A stretch of DNA of 5,945 bases from JBCAWW01 sp045106675 (lineage in GTDB: Bacteria; Bacteroidota; Bacteroidia; J057): NCBI GenBank assembly GCA_045106675.1, contig JBGCFA010000437.1:1-5945 (forward strand), read 5' to 3'. The position numbers were made by a program, and so were the translations under genes. Shown one piece after another: positions 5,798-5,945 of the stretch (the first letter of the stretch is position 1; each line of letters starts with the position of its first letter). The notes under the pieces were generated by a model. The model was not told the origin of the DNA. It was given only the letters and a program-made list of their open reading frames with translations, and made no database searches.

Positions 5798-5945
5798 CTA
5801 TGCCACTATTTTTTCATCAATTAGAAACTCCCAATCTACCATATAGCATATATCCCCACACGCCGATGGCTTAATGTTATGAGAGACACAAGCCCCCGCG
5901 CTCACTCGACTGCCGATACAGGCCAGCTCCGCCTGCCTTTGCATG
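5798..5945 (-). CDS. Possible C-terminal end of a minus-strand gene (runs off the right edge)
   Basis: A minus-strand frame is open from the window edge to a TAG at 5798-5800, giving at least 48 residues before the stop. The reading includes IGSRVS followed by AGACVS and HNIKPSA, which resembles the last turns of a left-handed beta-helix acyltransferase (hexapeptide repeats with I/V-G-x-x-V-x spacing). Four Cys are present, then DWEFLIDEKIVA. If real, it converges on the recombinase with 14 bp between the two stop codons. Against it: the frame is short enough to be open by chance, and base composition changes sharply inside it (GC-rich above 5853, AT-rich below). The same bases also form hairpins. 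An ATG at 5944-5942 would fit a 48-residue small protein, but a longer gene cut by the edge is equally possible. Confidence 0.3.
   Translation of the reverse strand, partial: MQRQAELACIGSRVSAGACVSHNIKPSACGDICYMVDWEFLIDEKIVA

Noticed and set aside
5784..5830. Intrinsic terminator for the recombinase at the T-run 5809-5815.
   Set aside because: No stable stem precedes the T-run.
5840..5881. attC-type cassette recombination site.
   Set aside because: The bulged stem is suggestive, but at 42 bases it is shorter than known attC sites and the outer arms do not match RYYYAAC/GTTRRRY. The one RYYYAAC match nearby (5499-5505) lies inside the recombinase gene.

Overview
The window looks like chromosomal DNA of a member of the Bacteroidota (Cytophagia, Saprospiria or Flavobacteriia type). 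The grounds are a secreted protein built of PKD repeats, a lipoprotein followed by an outer-membrane barrel that I recognise as the DUF5723 family, and start codons with no Shine-Dalgarno sequence. No rRNA, tRNA, CRISPR array or complete insertion sequence was seen.

Layout. Positions 1-1008 (minus strand) hold the first 336 codons of a secreted protein with a signal peptide and at least four PKD domains; its C-terminus lies beyond the left edge. Positions 1009-1299 are a divergent AT-rich intergenic region with several small dyads and one weak Bacteroidota-type promoter candidate. Positions 1300-2808 and 2860-4191 (plus strand) form a probable two-gene operon, a 502-residue lipoprotein and a 443-residue beta-barrel, closed by a good intrinsic terminator at 4221-4259. 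Both products should act at the outer membrane, and the lipoprotein carries two copies of a module of about 90 residues.

Positions 4347-5783 (plus strand) encode a 478-residue tyrosine recombinase with a complete catalytic set. Its unusual N-terminal extension contains two copies of a Trp-rich, HARP-like module. A 13-bp dyad ends 8 bp before its start codon and may be an operator or the enzyme's own recombination site. After the recombinase the sequence shifts from about 31% GC (5784-5853) to about 61% GC (5854-5940). An open minus-strand frame crosses this step and could be the C-terminal end of another gene, or the stretch could be the edge of a structured or mobile element.

Functionally there are three units: a secreted adhesion or matrix-type protein, an outer-membrane lipoprotein/barrel pair, and a self-contained recombinase locus. 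The recombinase locus, meaning the duplicated N-terminal module, the start-proximal dyad and the downstream composition boundary, is the part most likely to hold something undescribed.
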